Shown here: positions 44,573 to 53,974 of the stretch, piece by piece
Position numbering within the stretch: position 1 is the first letter of the stretch
How the letters are laid out: each line of letters starts with the position of its first letter
NCBI GenBank assembly: GCA_934120735.1
Contig: CAKOVA010000003.1
Coordinates: 1-61,789 of the forward strand
Length of the DNA: 61,789 nt
Source: an uncultured Prevotella sp.
Lineage (GTDB): Bacteria; Bacteroidota; Bacteroidia; Bacteroidales; Bacteroidaceae
Reading direction: 5' to 3'
Translations under genes and position numbers: made by a program
The notes under the pieces: generated by a model
Told to the model about the DNA's origin: nothing
The model's input: the letters and a program-made list of their open reading frames with translations, nothing else
The model's database searches: none

Positions 44573-45556
44573 ATGAAAGAAATAAGCAACAAACTTCTCA
44601 AGAATTATCTCCTTGGCAAGTGCTCGCCAAAGGAGATGGAGCGGCTCACCACATGGGCATGCGAGTCAGACGAACATGCCCGGTGGCTGTTCAGGATGAC
44701 TGATGCGTACCACGCCTACCGTGCGTCACACCAAATTGACGAGGCTCATGTGCAGCGGGCTGAGCTTGACTTGCTGAATCGCATAGCTAAAGAAGAGAAG
44801 GTAAGAAAACATAAAAACAGTTTGAGGTGGACAATGTATGCCGCTGCCGCGGTTCTTACCGCTTTGTTTGTCATGACTGGCCTGCACTATTGGGGTGACC
44901 GAGAGCAAATGGTACAAGTAGAGGCTCTCAACAGTGTGCGGCATGTGCTGCTGCCAGATAGCAGCGAGGTGTGGCTCAATGCCCATTCCACTCTTCGATA
45001 CGCCAAACATTTCAATGACGATGGTCGGCAACTGGAGCTGGATGGAGAAGCTTATTTTGAGGTAAAGCCTAATGCCAGCAGACCGTTTGTGGTGAAGAAC
45101 GAGTTCCTCACCACCAGTGTACTGGGAACAAGGTTCAACTTCAGTACCCGTACCACAGACAACACGGCCGAAGTAACCCTGCTGTCGGGAAAAGTGAAAG
45201 TAAGTGGCAACCATGGTGAGGGAATGATTACCCTGCGTCCCAACCAGCGAGTAGTCCTCGACAAAGCCAGCCGCAGCATGGAGATTGTGCAGACCTATGC
45301 GCCCGTGTCGGCCGCATGGCACAACAATGCCATTCCCTTTACAAACATGCGCATTGACGAGATTGTCAAGGCACTTGAGGAATACTATGACGTGCGCATC
45401 GACATCTCGCCCCGCCTGCAGAGCAGGTCAACCTATACGGGCGTCATCAACTGCCGTCCAACGATTGACTCGGTGCTGGCCGACCTGTCATACTCCGTTC
45501 CGTTCGCATTCCACCGAAAAGACGGACGCTTGGTTCTCATAGCGAAACAACCTTGA
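44573..45556 (+). CDS. FecR-type anti-sigma factor
   Basis: The 327 residues have a short cytoplasmic sigma-binding domain (about 1-84), one membrane helix (about 86-105), a periplasmic FecR domain (HVLLPDSSEVWLNAHSTL, GEAYFEV) and a C-terminal DUF4974 domain (about 255-325, NMRIDEIVKALEEYYDVRIDI). It relays the signal from the SusC N-terminal domain to the sigma factor. A gap of about 750 bp with repeat element E separates it from susC. Confidence 0.93.
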   Translation: MKEISNKLLKNYLLGKCSPKEMERLTTWACESDEHARWLFRMTDAYHAYRASHQIDEAHVQRAELDLLNRIAKEEKVRKHKNSLRWTMYAAAAVLTALFVMTGLHYWGDREQMVQVEALNSVRHVLLPDSSEVWLNAHSTLRYAKHFNDDGRQLELDGEAYFEVKPNASRPFVVKNEFLTTSVLGTRFNFSTRTTDNTAEVTLLSGKVKVSGNHGEGMITLRPNQRVVLDKASRSMEIVQTYAPVSAAWHNNAIPFTNMRIDEIVKALEEYYDVRIDISPRLQSRSTYTGVINCRPTIDSVLADLSYSVPFAFHRKDGRLVLIAKQP

Positions 45557-45740
45557 CCGCCAGTGCCTTCCTGGCACAGGCAAACAATCAAACCAATCAA
45601 TATCAAGAAGCAAGGAGAATGGCGTGCCGTTCTCCTTGTTCGCGCAAATGCACGGCACTTTCATATCAACCTTGATAAAGACGTCTGCTACTTTTGTCCT
45701 GTAATTTTACCTTAAAATAACCATTGATAATCAGCAAAAC

Positions 45741-45918
45741 AGAAAAAAACGATAGGCAAGCGGTATGCAAAAGTACAATGAATTTAACAATTCAGACTTC
45801 TTTTAAAACCGAAACGTTGATTTAACGCCCCTGAAAACACCTTTTAGAGGTGCAACAAACATGCCATTGCAACATTAAAGCATACATATTCAACGCTAAT
45901 AACAATGCTTTTGCCGAC
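45741..45918. repeat. Composite element E: conserved block plus 22-bp array (three units)
   Basis: AGAAAAAAACGATAGGC (45741-45757) is the exact inverse of 8780-8796. After 95 nt come 22-bp units at 45853, 45875 and 45897; the first, CAACAAACATGCCATTG, is CAA-N11-TTG and the third ends CAATGCTTTTG. The arrangement is that of element D, inverse to A and B. The 45557-46309 gap shows no gene. Confidence 0.75.
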
Positions 45919-46309
45919 AAAAAACGATAAAAATAAGAACAAAAAGATAAGGTTTAAGCATAACATATTCATTAACAACAAATTACCAACATCGCTCATT
46001 TTGAGCGTTTTTACAACCAACAATGACGCTCGTTGTCTACAAGAGAAATATGAGAGGCGTTTTGTCAAGAAAAATCAGCAAGCATCATCCTCTCATGCAA
46101 CATGTCATCTGATTTTATACACGCTATTTGGGGAAAGTGTTTCTCGTTGCAAAAATATCGTTCTTAAATGATAGAGTCGTGATACTGATAAAGTTTTTTT
46201 GCGCTGGAGTAAGTACCTTGCAATCTTCAGTTGTAATAGTAACGTAACAACAATCAAACTGGGCAAGGCTCCAAAGGCCAGCCTAAGTCTTAATTCTAAT
46301 CAATTCATA

Positions 46310-49300
46310 ATGAACAAACATTGCTATGAAAGAGGATCCATGCTACGCAGGATTGTCTTATCCGCGGTTCTCTTAGGCTTGCCGCTGCAATGGGCAAGCG
46401 CACAGATCAATCTGACTTCGGAGCGAACGAAGTTAGAGAATATCGTGAAGAGAATCAAGTCACAGTCAAAGTACCGTTTTTTCTACAACGACTCACTCAG
46501 TTCGGTTCGGGTGAATGCCGTTAAGCTGAGCAACGTCCCCTTGGTAACCGCCTTGGACAAGTTATTCGCCGGAACGGGCGTGAAGTACCACATCTCGGGA
46601 GATGTCATCTATCTGACGCTTCAACAGAAGCCCCTCAAGACCAAACCGGCACCAGCCAATGTCAAGCCCCATGTCATTTCGGGCGTGGTGACCGATGCCA
46701 ATGGTGAGCCGCTTATCGGTGTGAGTGTTCTTGAGAAGGGCACAGGCCAAGGTGTGGTGACGGACATCAACGGTCACTATTCATTCGAATCGAAGAGCGA
46801 CCAACCTCTACTCGAGTTCTCGTACATAGGCTATGCCTCACAAACCATCCAGCCTGGCGACCGATCCAGCATCAACGTGAAGTTGATGGAAGCTGGGCAG
46901 GAACTCAATGAGGTAGTGGTGACCGCCTTGGGTATCAAGCGCGAAGAGAAGGCACTGAGCTACAACGTGCAGAAACTGGGCGGATCAGACTTCGCCTTAA
47001 AGGAGGCCAGCGTGGCCAATGCCTTAAACGGCAAAGTGGCAGGTGTGGTTATTTCGCAGTCGGCATCGGGCATCGGTGGTTCCACGAAGGTGGTGATGCG
47101 AGGCGACAAGTCGGTCAATCCAGACGGCAACAACAATGCACTTTATGTTTTGGACGGCATTCCGCTCCCCGACCTCTTTCCGCGTAAAGGCTCAGCCTCC
47201 AATGCTCAGTATGGCGGTATGGACGACGGCGATGGTATTTCCAACATCAATATGGAGGACATTGCCGAAGTCACCGTGTTGACAGGTCCGTCGGCGGCTG
47301 CCCTGTATGGTGGTCAGGCTGCCAATGGCGTGGTGATGCTGACAACCAAGAGAGGAGGAATGAAAGATGGCAAGCCTCGCATCAGCTTCTCCAATTTTAC
47401 CGACTTCTACCGGCCTTTCCTGCTTCCAAAGCTACAGAACCGTTATGGAAGCCGCAGCAACGAGTTCAGCAGCTGGGGACCACGCTTGCAGAATGAGGCC
47501 AACTACAACCCTGCCGATTTCTTTCAGACAGGAGCCAGCGTTTCGAACACTGTTGGCATACAGTTTGGTAACGAGAAGAACAGCACCTATTTGTCGCTGT
47601 CGGCCTACAACGCCCATGGAGTGATACACAACAACAAGATGAACCGCTACAACGTTTCGTACAACGGTATGTATTCCATCGGCGACAAGCTGAGCCTTGG
47701 TGCCACGCTGATGTACATTGACAAAACTGCTCAAAACATGCTCTCGCAGGGAGAATATTACAATCCTATCGTTCCCATCTACCTCTTTCCACGAGGAGAC
47801 CAGATTGAAAAGTACAGGTCGTATGAGCGTTACGATGCCAGCAGGGGCTTCCCCTTGCAGTTCTGGCCTTACGGAGATCAGAAGCGGTCTATTCAGAATC
47901 CTTATTGGATTACCCACCGCAATTTCAACATCAACCACAACGAACGTATCATATTGGGTGGAAGCCTTAAGTACGATATCCTTGACTGGCTCAATGCAAC
48001 GGTACGATTCAGAACCGACCGCAACACCAAGGTCAATGAAATCAAGAACTACGCTTCGACACTTCCTTTGCTTACATCGGCATCCGACAAGGGGTCTTAC
48101 CTGTTGGCCACCGACAAGTCAACGCAGGATTATGGTGACCTGATTGTCAATCTTCATAAAAACTTCAATCATTGGGGGATGGTGATCAATGCCGGTGGCA
48201 GTTTTAAGAACACCAGTTTCAACTATACAGCCAACTCCAACAAACTTGAGTTTGGTGCGCCCTTGGCCACTGTTCCCAACAAGTTTACCCTGAACAACCT
48301 CACACCAGAGCCTCAATACCAAGAGGGAAAATCCATCAAGACACAGGCTCTGTTTGTGAGTGCATCGTTCGATTACAAGCGCTGCATATTCTTGGATGTC
48401 ACCGGGCGCAACGAATGGACTTCGTTGTTGGCCAACACCTCCAGCAAGAGCATATTCTATCCATCGGTAGGTATGTCGTTCATCCTGACCGAATGGCTCA
48501 AGGCACCCAAGTCGGTACTGTCGTTCTCCAAGTTACGCCTGTCGTATGCCAAGGTGGGTAACGTGCCAGTTTCATTGGCAGGCATCACCGTACCGTCCTA
48601 TCCCATCAGTCCTGGCGGAGGCGTGAGCATCAATCCAGACCTGCCCATCAACAACCTGAAGTTCGAACAGACCAAGTCGTTCGAGATTGGTCTTAACTCA
48701 CGTTTCCTGAACAACAAGATAGGCGTGGACATCACTTGGTATCACGCCAACACATACGACCAGCTCTTCAAGTTCAGAGCTCCCGAGAGCAGTGGCTACA
48801 GCAACTTCTATGTAAATGCCGGAAAGGTAAGCAACCGCGGTATTGAGGCGATGATAGATGCCGACCTGACGTTTGGAAAACTCTTGTACAAGCCCGTACT
48901 GACCTTTACCTTCAATCGTAACCGTATCGAGGAGTTGGTGCGCAACGTGTCCAATCCTATTACGGGCGAACCCATGAACGTAGACCATTTTGACTTAGGC
49001 GGTTTGTCCTCTTTCAGAAACTACATCAATGAGGGCGGCTCTATCGGTGACTTTTATGTGAATCATCTGGTCAAAGACTTGAACGGATATACCTATGTCA
49101 ATCCCAACAACATGCAGATGGCTATCGACAACACCAATCTGATATATGGCGGCAACACGTCTCCCCGGTATTCCGTGAGCCTGCGTAACAGCTTCCAATA
49201 CGAGGGTTTCAACCTCTCGTTCTTGATTGACGGTCGCATAGGAGGCAGGGTGGTGTCGGTTACGCAAGCCGTACTCGACGCTTATGGCGCATCCGAGCGT

Positions 49301-49657
49301 AGTGCCTTGGCAAGAGATCGCGGCGGTGTAAGCGTGAATGGAATGATGATGGATGCCGAAACCTACTATCGGCAGATAGGAGGAGGATCGGGTGTGTTGT
49401 CCAACTATGTGTACGATGCTACCAACATCCGTCTGAGAGAGGTGTCACTGGGCTATACCTTCTCCAACAAATGGTTTGGCAATGTCATCAAAGACCTCAC
49501 GGTTTCGGTGACGGGTCGCAATCTCTGGATGATCTACAACAAAGCACCTTTTGACCCACAACTCACATCATCGGTCGGAACGTTCTATCAGGGAGTTGAC
49601 TATTTCCTGATGCCGAGTTTGAGAAGTTTCGGTGCCAGCATTAAATTTTCTTTATAA
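46310..49657 (+). CDS. SusC/RagA TonB-dependent outer-membrane transporter with STN domain
   Basis: The 1115-residue protein imports oligosaccharides together with its SusD lid. After a signal peptide (about 11-32) come an STN domain (about 33-105), a carboxypeptidase-regulatory-like beta domain (about 118-205, VISGVVTDANGEPLIGVSV), a TonB-box/plug region (LNEVVVTALGIKRE, then DGIPLPD) and a 22-strand-type barrel ending in FGASIKFSL. STN is what contacts the FecR protein, so the locus is probably autoregulated by its glycan. The start at 46310 is preferred; Met11 (46340) is also possible. Confidence 0.95.
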   Translation: MNKHCYERGSMLRRIVLSAVLLGLPLQWASAQINLTSERTKLENIVKRIKSQSKYRFFYNDSLSSVRVNAVKLSNVPLVTALDKLFAGTGVKYHISGDVIYLTLQQKPLKTKPAPANVKPHVISGVVTDANGEPLIGVSVLEKGTGQGVVTDINGHYSFESKSDQPLLEFSYIGYASQTIQPGDRSSINVKLMEAGQELNEVVVTALGIKREEKALSYNVQKLGGSDFALKEASVANALNGKVAGVVISQSASGIGGSTKVVMRGDKSVNPDGNNNALYVLDGIPLPDLFPRKGSASNAQYGGMDDGDGISNINMEDIAEVTVLTGPSAAALYGGQAANGVVMLTTKRGGMKDGKPRISFSNFTDFYRPFLLPKLQNRYGSRSNEFSSWGPRLQNEANYNPADFFQTGASVSNTVGIQFGNEKNSTYLSLSAYNAHGVIHNNKMNRYNVSYNGMYSIGDKLSLGATLMYIDKTAQNMLSQGEYYNPIVPIYLFPRGDQIEKYRSYERYDASRGFPLQFWPYGDQKRSIQNPYWITHRNFNINHNERIILGGSLKYDILDWLNATVRFRTDRNTKVNEIKNYASTLPLLTSASDKGSYLLATDKSTQDYGDLIVNLHKNFNHWGMVINAGGSFKNTSFNYTANSNKLEFGAPLATVPNKFTLNNLTPEPQYQEGKSIKTQALFVSASFDYKRCIFLDVTGRNEWTSLLANTSSKSIFYPSVGMSFILTEWLKAPKSVLSFSKLRLSYAKVGNVPVSLAGITVPSYPISPGGGVSINPDLPINNLKFEQTKSFEIGLNSRFLNNKIGVDITWYHANTYDQLFKFRAPESSGYSNFYVNAGKVSNRGIEAMIDADLTFGKLLYKPVLTFTFNRNRIEELVRNVSNPITGEPMNVDHFDLGGLSSFRNYINEGGSIGDFYVNHLVKDLNGYTYVNPNNMQMAIDNTNLIYGGNTSPRYSVSLRNSFQYEGFNLSFLIDGRIGGRVVSVTQAVLDAYGASERSALARDRGGVSVNGMMMDAETYYRQIGGGSGVLSNYVYDATNIRLREVSLGYTFSNKWFGNVIKDLTVSVTGRNLWMIYNKAPFDPQLTSSVGTFYQGVDYFLMPSLRSFGASIKFSL

Positions 49658-49672
49658 AAACAAGCAACAACT

Positions 49673-51451
49673 ATGTATAATTTCAATATAAGTGCAAAGA
49701 ACACATGGGCAACGCTTCTGCTGTCAGCTGTGATGCTCTCCTCTTGCACAAGCGATTTCCTGTCTACCAACACAGACCCCAATGCGGCAAACGAGGAAGA
49801 TTTGCTGCATGACAATTTGGGCATGGGGTCGCTGATCACACAGATGGAGTATCAGATATACCCCTGTGTCACAAAAGCACAGAACGTGGATGTGAACAAT
49901 TACCAGAAGATGTTTTCATTGGCTGGTGACATATTCTCGGGATTCATGGGCGTTTCCAATACGTTTGACAACAGCGGTATGAACAATGCCACCTACAAGA
50001 TGGAACCACGGTGGTGTAATGCAGCTTACAGCGTGGCTTATCAGAATTATATGATACCGTGGTACAGGCTGTCCTTGAAGAAAGAACTCGTGCCCACCAC
50101 CTTTGCCGTAGGGCAGATATTGAAAGTGCTGGGCATGCACCGCATAACCGATATGTACGGACCGATACCGTACAAGGACTTCAAACCTTCGTCAGACGTT
50201 GCCTTCACGGCACAAAACGAGATATATGACCTCTTTTTCAGTGAACTGGACGAGGCGGCCGCAATCCTTGCAGAATTCGTGAAGACCAATCCAGACGCAC
50301 GTCCGTTGGCAGCCTACGACAAGGTATATGCCGGCGATTTCACCAAGTGGATTAAGTTGGCTCATTCCTTAAAACTACGCCTGGCCATGCGCATTGTATA
50401 TGCCGATGCGGCCAAAGCTCAAGCCAAAGCTGAAGAAGCCATACGTGCTGGCGTCATGGAAGGAAACGACGATAATGCCTTGATTCGGGTAAACGGTGCC
50501 TCCACCGTCAATCCCCTGTACATGATTTGCCATTCGTACAACGACAGTAGGCTGGGGGCCACGTTGGAAACCTACCTGAAAGGATACAAGGATCCACGCC
50601 TCGGATTGCTGTTCGAGCCGTCGGAGGTATCTGGCGCTAAAGACTACAACGGAGTAAGGACTGGTATCTACATGACCGGCAATGAATACAAGGTGTGTTC
50701 CAAACTGAATGTCACGGCATCAACGCCCATTCAGCTCATGACTGCCGCCGAGGTATTCTTCCTGAAAGCAGAGGCTGCCTTGCGTGGATGGCAGGCTGGT
50801 GGCAGCGCACAGCAGTTGTATGAACAAGGCGTGCGCACGGCATTTGACCAGCCTTTGGGAGCGTCGCAGGCAAAGGCAGGCAGTGCTGATGAGTACCTCA
50901 AAGGTACAACCACGCCCGTTCCCTACAAAGATTTGTTGGACTCATACAACAGTGTTGCCACTTTTGGACATTGCTCCGTGGCTTGGAACCATCAGGTTCA
51001 GATTGATGATAATGAAGGTGATGATGAAGGTGGTGACGACCCTGGTGACTATCCAGATGATGGTGGTAATCCAGATGACGGTGATGACGATGGCGGCATA
51101 GACGACGGTGGTGAGATAACGCCAGCCATGTTGTCATTCGGAGGAGCCGACAGCGAGGAGCTACTGGAGAAAATCATCACACAGAAATACATCGCCCTTT
51201 ATCCTGATGGTCAGGAAGCCTGGAGCGAATTTAGGCGGACAGGCTATCCGCGCGTGATTCCAGTGGACATGAACATGAGCATGGGCAGTATCGACACTAA
51301 GAAACAGGTGGCCAGGTTGCCCTATCCCGTGAACATCAAAAGCGACTTCCCTGCCTCTTACCAACATGGATTGTCCTTACTACAAGGTGCCGACAATGGC
51401 GGAACCAAGTTGTGGTGGGACAAGAAAGCAGATAAGAAATATCAAAAATAA
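49673..51451 (+). CDS. SusD/RagB-family glycan-binding lipoprotein
   Basis: SusD proteins cap the SusC barrel and bind glycan at the cell surface. The 592 residues have a lipoprotein signal (Cys25 in LSSCTSD), helix-rich SusD-like core with TDMYGPIPYKDF and FLKAEAALRGW, and the C-terminal EAWSEFRRTGYPR and YPVNIKSDFP. It belongs to the SusD-like_2 type by those motifs. An insertion of about 38 residues (about 443-480) is almost entirely Asp, Gly, Glu and Pro. It starts 15 bp after susC. Confidence 0.93.
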   Translation: MYNFNISAKNTWATLLLSAVMLSSCTSDFLSTNTDPNAANEEDLLHDNLGMGSLITQMEYQIYPCVTKAQNVDVNNYQKMFSLAGDIFSGFMGVSNTFDNSGMNNATYKMEPRWCNAAYSVAYQNYMIPWYRLSLKKELVPTTFAVGQILKVLGMHRITDMYGPIPYKDFKPSSDVAFTAQNEIYDLFFSELDEAAAILAEFVKTNPDARPLAAYDKVYAGDFTKWIKLAHSLKLRLAMRIVYADAAKAQAKAEEAIRAGVMEGNDDNALIRVNGASTVNPLYMICHSYNDSRLGATLETYLKGYKDPRLGLLFEPSEVSGAKDYNGVRTGIYMTGNEYKVCSKLNVTASTPIQLMTAAEVFFLKAEAALRGWQAGGSAQQLYEQGVRTAFDQPLGASQAKAGSADEYLKGTTTPVPYKDLLDSYNSVATFGHCSVAWNHQVQIDDNEGDDEGGDDPGDYPDDGGNPDDGDDDGGIDDGGEITPAMLSFGGADSEELLEKIITQKYIALYPDGQEAWSEFRRTGYPRVIPVDMNMSMGSIDTKKQVARLPYPVNIKSDFPASYQHGLSLLQGADNGGTKLWWDKKADKKYQK

Positions 51452-51485
51452 GTAACATCCATCAACATCGTAAATTATTCAAAAT

Positions 51486-52505
51486 ATGAAAATAAAAAGT
51501 TTTATTGGCATCTTGGCTTCGCTGTTCTGCCTGGTAGCATGCGAGGAATGGACAGAGCCAGAACCGAAAGCGTTGGACGACATGTCTTTTCACTCGCTGA
51601 CACCCGAGCAGGAGAAAGACCTGATTGCGTACAAAAATTCTGACCATAAGATTTTCTTTGCATGGTACAATTACTCACCAGCCACGCCATCAATGCAGAC
51701 ACGGCTCACAGGCATTCCCGACAGTATCGACATCGTGTCGTTCTTTACGGGGTATGTGAACAACGAACAAAACAGGAATGACGTAAAGTTCCTGCAAGAG
51801 CATAGAGGAACAAAGGTGCTGGTCACCATGTGGCCTGAGCACTATTTCAGTAAGATAGGGGAGGGATCGGAAAACCTGGACTCCATGAAGGTATATGCCA
51901 AGAACCTGGCTGACTCCATCTTTCACTGGGGACTTGACGGATTTGACCTCGACTATGAGCCATGGTTTGGCGGCGACCAGTATAGCACGGAGATGATGCG
52001 TACCTTTATAGATGTGCTGAGTCAGTATCTTGGTCCCAAGTGCAAGGAGCAGTACAAGGTGAACGGCAAGCACAAGCTATTGGTGGTTGACGGTCAATGG
52101 CTGGACGAGGAATATGCTGACAGGTTCGATTATTTCATTGGACAGGCCTACAATGCTTCTTCTCCGGGAATATTAAAAAGTCGACTCAAGGGAAAGGCGA
52201 ATGATTATGGAAAAGGGTTTCCAAACAACAAACGCATCTTGTGCGAATGGACCAGTCAGGCCGGAAACTCATTTGGACAAGGTGGCATTGATTTCTATGA
52301 TGGCGAAAAGACGATACCGAGTTTGTGGGGAATGGCCAAGTTTGCCGTTGACAACAATCTGGCTGGCTGTGGTGTATATGTATTACAGTTCGCCTACGCA
52401 GAAGGCAACCATCTCAACAAGCCTGTACCGCCCAACAATTACTTCTATGTAAGAGAGGCTATCCAAATTATGAACGGTAACAAGAACAATAAAAAACAAG
52501 AATGA
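51486..52505 (+). CDS. GH18 endo-beta-N-acetylglucosaminidase-like lipoprotein
   Basis: GH18 enzymes of this type cut the chitobiose core of N-glycans. The 339 residues have a lipoprotein signal (Cys19) and a TIM-barrel with the catalytic motif DGFDLDYE (151-158; acid Glu158, Asp154 and Asp156). Size and context fit the surface-anchored EndoF-like group of SusCD loci. It lies 34 bp after susD and overlaps the next gene by 4 bp. Substrate class is inferred from family and neighbours. Confidence 0.92.
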   Translation: MKIKSFIGILASLFCLVACEEWTEPEPKALDDMSFHSLTPEQEKDLIAYKNSDHKIFFAWYNYSPATPSMQTRLTGIPDSIDIVSFFTGYVNNEQNRNDVKFLQEHRGTKVLVTMWPEHYFSKIGEGSENLDSMKVYAKNLADSIFHWGLDGFDLDYEPWFGGDQYSTEMMRTFIDVLSQYLGPKCKEQYKVNGKHKLLVVDGQWLDEEYADRFDYFIGQAYNASSPGILKSRLKGKANDYGKGFPNNKRILCEWTSQAGNSFGQGGIDFYDGEKTIPSLWGMAKFAVDNNLAGCGVYVLQFAYAEGNHLNKPVPPNNYFYVREAIQIMNGNKNNKKQE

Positions 52506-53701
52506 TGAGACATACGATAAAAACAATCTGCTATCTGTCCACAGTCTGCTTGTTGGGTTTGATGGCCTGTACAGATGACGTAGACGTAGACGCTGTTTAC
52601 ATTACGGCAGCAGAAAAGACACCCGTTACCACTTTCTCGGTGAAACAGCAGGGCGATGCCATGGGACTTACCATATCGAGTGCCTTGAAGGTGGAAGAAG
52701 ATGTTAGTACTGAACTGGCAATAGACAACAGCTTGGTGGAGACATACAACAGCATGCATGGTGACAATTACCAATCATTGCCTGAGGGAACGTTTGCCTT
52801 GTCGCAAACAACGTTGACCATCAAGAAAGGTGGCTATCGTTCAGAAAGCACCAGTCTGCAAGTAAGCAAGCTGGAGAACCTGAAGAAAGGCATGAACTAC
52901 TTGCTGCCTGTGAGGATGACAAGCAAGAACAAACGCTACCCACAACTTCCTGGCAGTGACGTACTTTATGTTGTTGTGAACAGAACCCTTCTGATGAATG
53001 TACCGAGGCTCAATGGAAGTAATTGCTTCAAGGTGACTTTCAAGGACAATGATGTCAGCAGACTTCAGAACCTGGATGCCTTTACGCTCGAGGCTCGAGT
53101 GTGCTTGTGGGAGATGCCAAAATACTATGGTGGCAACCTGATGGGCATTCTGGGCTTTCCCGAAAACTCGAACGATGAGAAAAGCGCATGGCTGTTCGTG
53201 GATGGAACACCCGATCGTGTCGGTGGCGAGGGCAACGTGCCGGTGTTCATGTTTGGCTTGAAGCAATGGGATGTCTATGCGGGGCGTTTGGGCTTCAGCA
53301 TCGCCAAGAACGAGTGGTATCACATCGCAGGTGTGTTTGCCAACAACAAACTGTCGCTCTATATAGACGGAATCCTCTTTGCCGAGGCCGACTACGCCAA
53401 GAAAGTGTCGTTTACCAACAACTTCTATATCGGTGCCGCACCTGGCGTACAGAATGGTTTCTATCTCAAAGGATCGGTGAATGAATGTAGGTTCTGGACT
53501 CGAGCTTTAACGCCACAGGAACTGAAAAACCCATTGCATCAGTGTTTCGTTGAAACCAACAGCAAGGGATTGGAAGGTTATTGGAAGCTGGACGATGGTA
53601 CTGACGAGTGCAAAGACTACACTGGCCACGGACATACCGCCCACAAGGATGGTTATGGCGAGATAACTTGGCAGAAAGAGGTGCCATGCCCCTTTCATTG
53701 A
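52502..53701 (+). CDS. DUF1735 / LamG-domain surface lipoprotein
   Basis: The 399 residues begin with a lipoprotein signal (Cys23 in LMACTDD), then a DUF1735 beta-sandwich (about 35-165), then a LamG/concanavalin-like domain (about 175-395, with YHIAGVFANNKLSLYIDG and VNECRFWTRALTPQEL). Such proteins are surface glycan-binding partners beside GH18 enzymes. It overlaps the GH18 stop by 4 bp; a second ATG follows at 52505. A terminator after the gene closes the operon. Confidence 0.9.
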   Translation: MMRHTIKTICYLSTVCLLGLMACTDDVDVDAVYITAAEKTPVTTFSVKQQGDAMGLTISSALKVEEDVSTELAIDNSLVETYNSMHGDNYQSLPEGTFALSQTTLTIKKGGYRSESTSLQVSKLENLKKGMNYLLPVRMTSKNKRYPQLPGSDVLYVVVNRTLLMNVPRLNGSNCFKVTFKDNDVSRLQNLDAFTLEARVCLWEMPKYYGGNLMGILGFPENSNDEKSAWLFVDGTPDRVGGEGNVPVFMFGLKQWDVYAGRLGFSIAKNEWYHIAGVFANNKLSLYIDGILFAEADYAKKVSFTNNFYIGAAPGVQNGFYLKGSVNECRFWTRALTPQELKNPLHQCFVETNSKGLEGYWKLDDGTDECKDYTGHGHTAHKDGYGEITWQKEVPCPFH

Positions 53702-53727
53702 TAGAATGAAGGAAGAAAACTGAAAAG

Positions 53728-53766
53728 AGAGGCGACTGCATTCGTGCAGCTTGCCTCTTTTTTCTT
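53728..53766 (+). terminator. Terminator of the SusCD/GH18 operon
   Basis: AGAGGC...TGCA pairs with TGCA...GCCTCT (53728-53758) and is followed by a run of six T, about 25 nt after the stop. Confidence 0.8.
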
Positions 53767-53891
53767 CTAGTTGATGCAAAGCAGACGAAACGAGTTTGGT
53801 TCAACTGCAAAAGAATGAGAGATAAAGTCCAAGGCGAAAAGAAAAAAACTGGACGACAACGTGGGTAACTGTTTTCGATGCATAAAAAAAT

Positions 53892-53922
53892 TTTGAAGTT
53901 ATTCTTTTTTGTCGTAACTTAG
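53892..53922 (+). promoter_or_regulatory. Promoter of the fimbrial-anchor-like gene
   Basis: TTTG (53892-53895), 19-nt spacer and TAACTTAG (53915-53922), one base off TAnnTTTG. Confidence 0.5.
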
Positions 53923-53974
53923 CACCTGATAATAACATCGAACGATATAACCAACTTACACCCAACTACCAACC

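Noticed and set aside
46199..46309. N-terminal extension of SusC
   Set aside because: It would place the signal peptide about 50 residues inside the protein.
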